From assembly GCA_005881995.1 (NCBI GenBank), contig VBHV01000556.1:1-8478 (forward strand): a stretch of 8,478 nucleotides of DNA, written 5' to 3'. Numbering within the stretch: the stretch's first letter is position 1; each line of letters starts with the position of its first letter. A program made the position numbers and the translations under genes. Under the pieces are notes generated by a model, which ran no database searches, had not been told where the DNA came from, and was given only the letters and a program-made list of their open reading frames with translations. Below, piece by piece: positions 6,430 to 8,478 of this stretch. Origin of the DNA: Chloroflexota bacterium (GTDB lineage Bacteria > Chloroflexota > Ktedonobacteria > Ktedonobacterales > Ktedonobacteraceae).

Positions 6430-6434
6430 GAGGG
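6430..6434 (+). promoter_or_regulatory. Ribosome binding site deciding the aminotransferase start
   Basis: GAGGG at 6430-6434 abuts the ATG at 6435, so that codon cannot be the start. It has 9 nt spacing to the in-frame ATG at 6444. The second start also gives the family-typical N-terminus MIPIACPLIG. Confidence 0.6.
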
Positions 6435-6443
6435 ATGTTTTTC

Positions 6444-7649
6444 ATGATTCCTATCGCATGTCCGCTTATAGGAGCAGAAGAAGAAACTGCCGTTCTCGAG
6501 GTATTACGATCCGGCCAATTGGCGCAGGGTGAGCGTGTGGCCGAATTTGAACGCCGTTTTGCCGAACTCTGCCAGGTGCAGCAGGCCGTTGCCGTCTCAT
6601 CGGGAACTGCCGCGCTCCATCTTGCCTTGATTGCGCATGAGATCGGCTATGGTGACGAAGTCATTACGACCCCGTTCAGTTTTGCCGCTACCGCGAATGT
6701 CATCCTGCTCGTCGGCGCAACCCCCGTGTTCGTCGATATTGACCCTGAAACATTTAATATCGATCCTACATGCATCGAGTCCGCCATCACGCCTCGCACG
6801 AAGGCCATTATTCCGGTGCATCTGTATGGAAACCCTTGTGATATGGAGCGACTGGAAACCATCGCCACCGCTCATCATCTCGCGTTGATCGAAGATGCAT
6901 GCCAGGCCCATGGTGCCGGCATCCACGGAAAGCCGGTTGGAAGCTTTGGCACGGGCTGCTTCTCTTTTTATCCGACCAAAAACATGACGACTGGCGAGGG
7001 TGGTATGGTCACCACCGCTAATCCCATCATCGCCGAGCGTGTGCGACTCCTGCGTAGTCATGGGCAGAAAGAACGCTATCGCCATATCGCGCTCGGTTTC
7101 AACCAGCGTATGACAGACCTGCAGGCAGCCATTGGCCTGGTCCAGTTGAACAAATTGGAGCAGTTCACAGAGAAGCGCATTGCCAATGCCGCCTACCTGA
7201 CCGAGCATCTTGGCTCGTCCGTACAAACGCCTATCACCCAGGCAGGTTATCGTCACGTGTTTCACCTGTACACCATTCGCGTGCCCGCCGGACATGATCG
7301 TGACGCCTGGGTTGCGCACTTGAAAGAACGTGGCATTGGAACGAGCATTCATTATCCCTGTACTATCCACCAGCAGCCGTTCTACCAGGAATCCTCCGAA
7401 TTCTTTCGTATAGTCAATGTATCGCCGGAGGAAGATGTGGTTGCTACACTGAGCAAGGCGCCTACAGGTCCCCTGGGGTCGGGCAACTCCACTACCTTGA
7501 CGGCAGCCAGACCTGCTGAAGCCATAGTCGAGCAACTTCCAGAAGCTGAGAGGGCCGCGCGGCGGGTACTGTCATTGCCGGTACACCCGGCGTTAAGCGC
7601 GGAAGACCTGTCAACGATTGTCAAGGAGGTACTCGCTTTATGCCAGTAA
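6444..7649 (+). CDS. PLP-dependent sugar aminotransferase, DegT/DnrJ/EryC1/StrS family (WbpE/WlbC type)
   Basis: It transfers an amino group, normally from glutamate, to a 3-keto-UDP-sugar. The protein has 401 residues from ATG 6444. Motifs run in family order: PLIGAEEETAVLEVLRSGQL (7-26), SSGTAALHLAL for the phosphate site (52-62), EDACQAHGA (150-158) whose Asp151 holds the PLP pyridine nitrogen, and SFYPTKNMTTGEGG (174-187) with Lys179 forming the Schiff base. The C-terminal part has GIGTSIHYPCTIHQQPFYQ (297-315) and VLSLPVHPALS (375-385). Between these two the family usually has a short loop and AER helix; here residues about 316-363 are an extra, Ser/Thr/Ala/Pro-rich segment, apparently disordered. 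It remains in frame and no active-site residue is lost. It follows the acyltransferase by 85 nt and overlaps the next gene by 10 nt, so it is co-transcribed. Confidence 0.93.
   Translation: MIPIACPLIGAEEETAVLEVLRSGQLAQGERVAEFERRFAELCQVQQAVAVSSGTAALHLALIAHEIGYGDEVITTPFSFAATANVILLVGATPVFVDIDPETFNIDPTCIESAITPRTKAIIPVHLYGNPCDMERLETIATAHHLALIEDACQAHGAGIHGKPVGSFGTGCFSFYPTKNMTTGEGGMVTTANPIIAERVRLLRSHGQKERYRHIALGFNQRMTDLQAAIGLVQLNKLEQFTEKRIANAAYLTEHLGSSVQTPITQAGYRHVFHLYTIRVPAGHDRDAWVAHLKERGIGTSIHYPCTIHQQPFYQESSEFFRIVNVSPEEDVVATLSKAPTGPLGSGNSTTLTAARPAEAIVEQLPEAERAARRVLSLPVHPALSAEDLSTIVKEVLALCQ
7623..7630 (+). promoter_or_regulatory. Strong ribosome site for the dehydrogenase, inside the aminotransferase
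   Basis: AAGGAGGT lies 9 nt before ATG 7640, within the last codons of the upstream gene. This fixes the start of the dehydrogenase and the 10-bp overlap, and points to translational coupling. Confidence 0.75.
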
Positions 7650-8478
7650 AGGTCGCGGTGGTTGGCACGGGTTCGATGGGCATGAATCACCTGCGTGTGC
7701 TGCGAGACTTTCCTGAAGAACAGGTACAACTGGTAGGTATTGCAGAGGCGCACGAACCGACTTTGAAGCGGGCCATCAGTCGCTTTCACGTAGAGGGCTT
7801 CAGCGACTACCGCCAGTTAGTCGAAGCAACCCATCCAGATCTGGTCTCGGTCGTGGTGCCCACCTATTTACATTTTGAAGTAGCATCGTACGTGCTAGAT
7901 CGCGCTATCTCCGTCCTGGTCGAAAAACCCATGACCAGCACGGTGGACGAAGGCCAGGCGCTCATTCAACTCGCGCGCAGGCGCGGTGCGAAAATCGCTG
8001 TTGGTCACATTGAGCGTTTTAACCCTGCGGTGGTAGAGGTCAAACGACGTCTCGTTGCTGGCGAACTTGGTGAGGTTTTTCACCTGCACGCCCGGCGGCT
8101 TGGTCCTTTCCCGCCACGTATCCGCGATGTGGGCGTCACACTCGACCTCGCCACGCACGATCTTGATGTAATGCGCTACCTGGCCGATGCAGAAATTGAA
8201 CGAGTCTACGCAGAAACCCAGCGCCGCATTCACAATAAATATGAGGACCTGGTATTGGGCATCCTGCGTTTCTGTAATGGCGCAATTGGTATGCTCGATG
8301 TGAACTGGCTAACCCCTACAAAGGTGCGTGAGCTGAGCGTAACAGGCGATAGGGGTATGTATCTCATCAACTATCTGACCCAGGACCTCTATTTTTATGA
8401 GAACGACTACACTCCCACCAACTGGGACACGCTGCGCGCACTGACGGGCGTCAGCGAGGGAACTATGACCCGTCTCAA
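7640..8478 (+). CDS. Gfo/Idh/MocA dehydrogenase, probable UDP-GlcNAc(A) 3-dehydrogenase (WlbA/GnnA type), 3' end cut
   Basis: It probably oxidises C3 of UDP-GlcNAc or UDP-GlcNAcA with NAD, making the keto substrate of the adjacent aminotransferase. The frame is open from ATG 7640 to the window end, 279 residues plus two bases of the next codon; family members are about 310-350 residues. Residues 4-14 (KVAVVGTGSMG) are the Rossmann GxGxxG loop. VVVPTYLHFEVA (71-82) and VLVEKPMTS (92-100) with Lys96 of the EKP motif follow. VGHIERFNPAV (121-131) is characteristic of UDP-GlcNAc 3-dehydrogenases. LDLATHDLDVMRYL (168-181) carries the catalytic Asp169 and His173. The operon partners support the specificity. 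Whether the substrate is the sugar or the uronate depends on a UDP-GlcNAc 6-dehydrogenase, which is not in this window. Confidence 0.92.
   Translation, partial: MPVKVAVVGTGSMGMNHLRVLRDFPEEQVQLVGIAEAHEPTLKRAISRFHVEGFSDYRQLVEATHPDLVSVVVPTYLHFEVASYVLDRAISVLVEKPMTSTVDEGQALIQLARRRGAKIAVGHIERFNPAVVEVKRRLVAGELGEVFHLHARRLGPFPPRIRDVGVTLDLATHDLDVMRYLADAEIERVYAETQRRIHNKYEDLVLGILRFCNGAIGMLDVNWLTPTKVRELSVTGDRGMYLINYLTQDLYFYENDYTPTNWDTLRALTGVSEGTMTRL

Noticed and set aside
6597..7535. 312-residue minus-strand ORF opposite the aminotransferase
   Set aside because: The opposite strand encodes an unmistakable DegT-family enzyme with all motifs. The antisense frame has no recognisable domain and is a codon-bias shadow.
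7895..8233. 112-residue minus-strand ORF
   Set aside because: It lies opposite the Gfo/Idh/MocA dehydrogenase and has no features of its own.

Overview
The window looks like chromosomal DNA of a Chloroflexota bacterium, most likely near the Ktedonobacteria. This is inferred from the gene repertoire and protein style (a long phosphofructokinase with a DLTYFLRSGEPDAYD segment, an RpoD-like sigma factor, a membrane-fused molybdenum oxidoreductase and a UDP-amino-sugar cassette) and from moderately high GC with AT-rich intergenic gaps. It was not confirmed by a search. Shine-Dalgarno sites are strong (GGGAGGTG, AAAGGAG, AAGGAGGT). No tRNA, rRNA, CRISPR array, transposase or phage gene was seen.

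Layout. (1) 1-1089, minus: a two-helix potassium-channel-like protein with a large C-terminal cytoplasmic region, cut by the window start. (2) 1090-1308: a divergent promoter region with an extended -10 for the channel, and a -35/-10 pair with an overlapping dyad for the next gene. (3) 1309-2473, plus: a 6-phosphofructokinase with pyrophosphate-type active-site residues, broken by a frame change near 2180 that probably reflects a small internal deletion. (4) 2580-3641, plus: four membrane helices, a fifth Tat-like helix and a sulfite-oxidase-type molybdopterin domain in one protein. (5) 3674-3694: a GC-rich hairpin between two convergent genes. (6) 3731-4831, minus: an RpoD/SigA-like sigma factor. 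Its long upstream gap holds a 15-bp tandem repeat and a 12-bp palindrome. (7) 5219-5554, minus: a small DUF2171/PRC-barrel-like protein, followed by a possible 40-residue ORF (5091-5213). (8) 5555-5743: a divergent control region with a perfect 9-bp inverted repeat. (9) 5744-8478, plus: a sugar-nucleotide operon encoding an acyltransferase, a DegT-type aminotransferase and a Gfo/Idh/MocA dehydrogenase that runs off the window end.

The last three genes fit one pathway. The dehydrogenase oxidises C3 of UDP-GlcNAc or its uronate, the aminotransferase puts an amine on C3, and the acyltransferase acetylates that amine. The product would be a UDP-2,3-diacetamido-2,3-dideoxy sugar for a cell-surface glycan. 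The other genes are single housekeeping, membrane or regulatory functions with no evident link to this cassette.

I found no clear new multi-gene system. The features most worth a second look are the five-helix molybdoenzyme with an internal twin-arginine signal, the broken PPi-type phosphofructokinase, the roughly 48-residue insertion in the aminotransferase, and the repeat-rich leader of the sigma factor gene.
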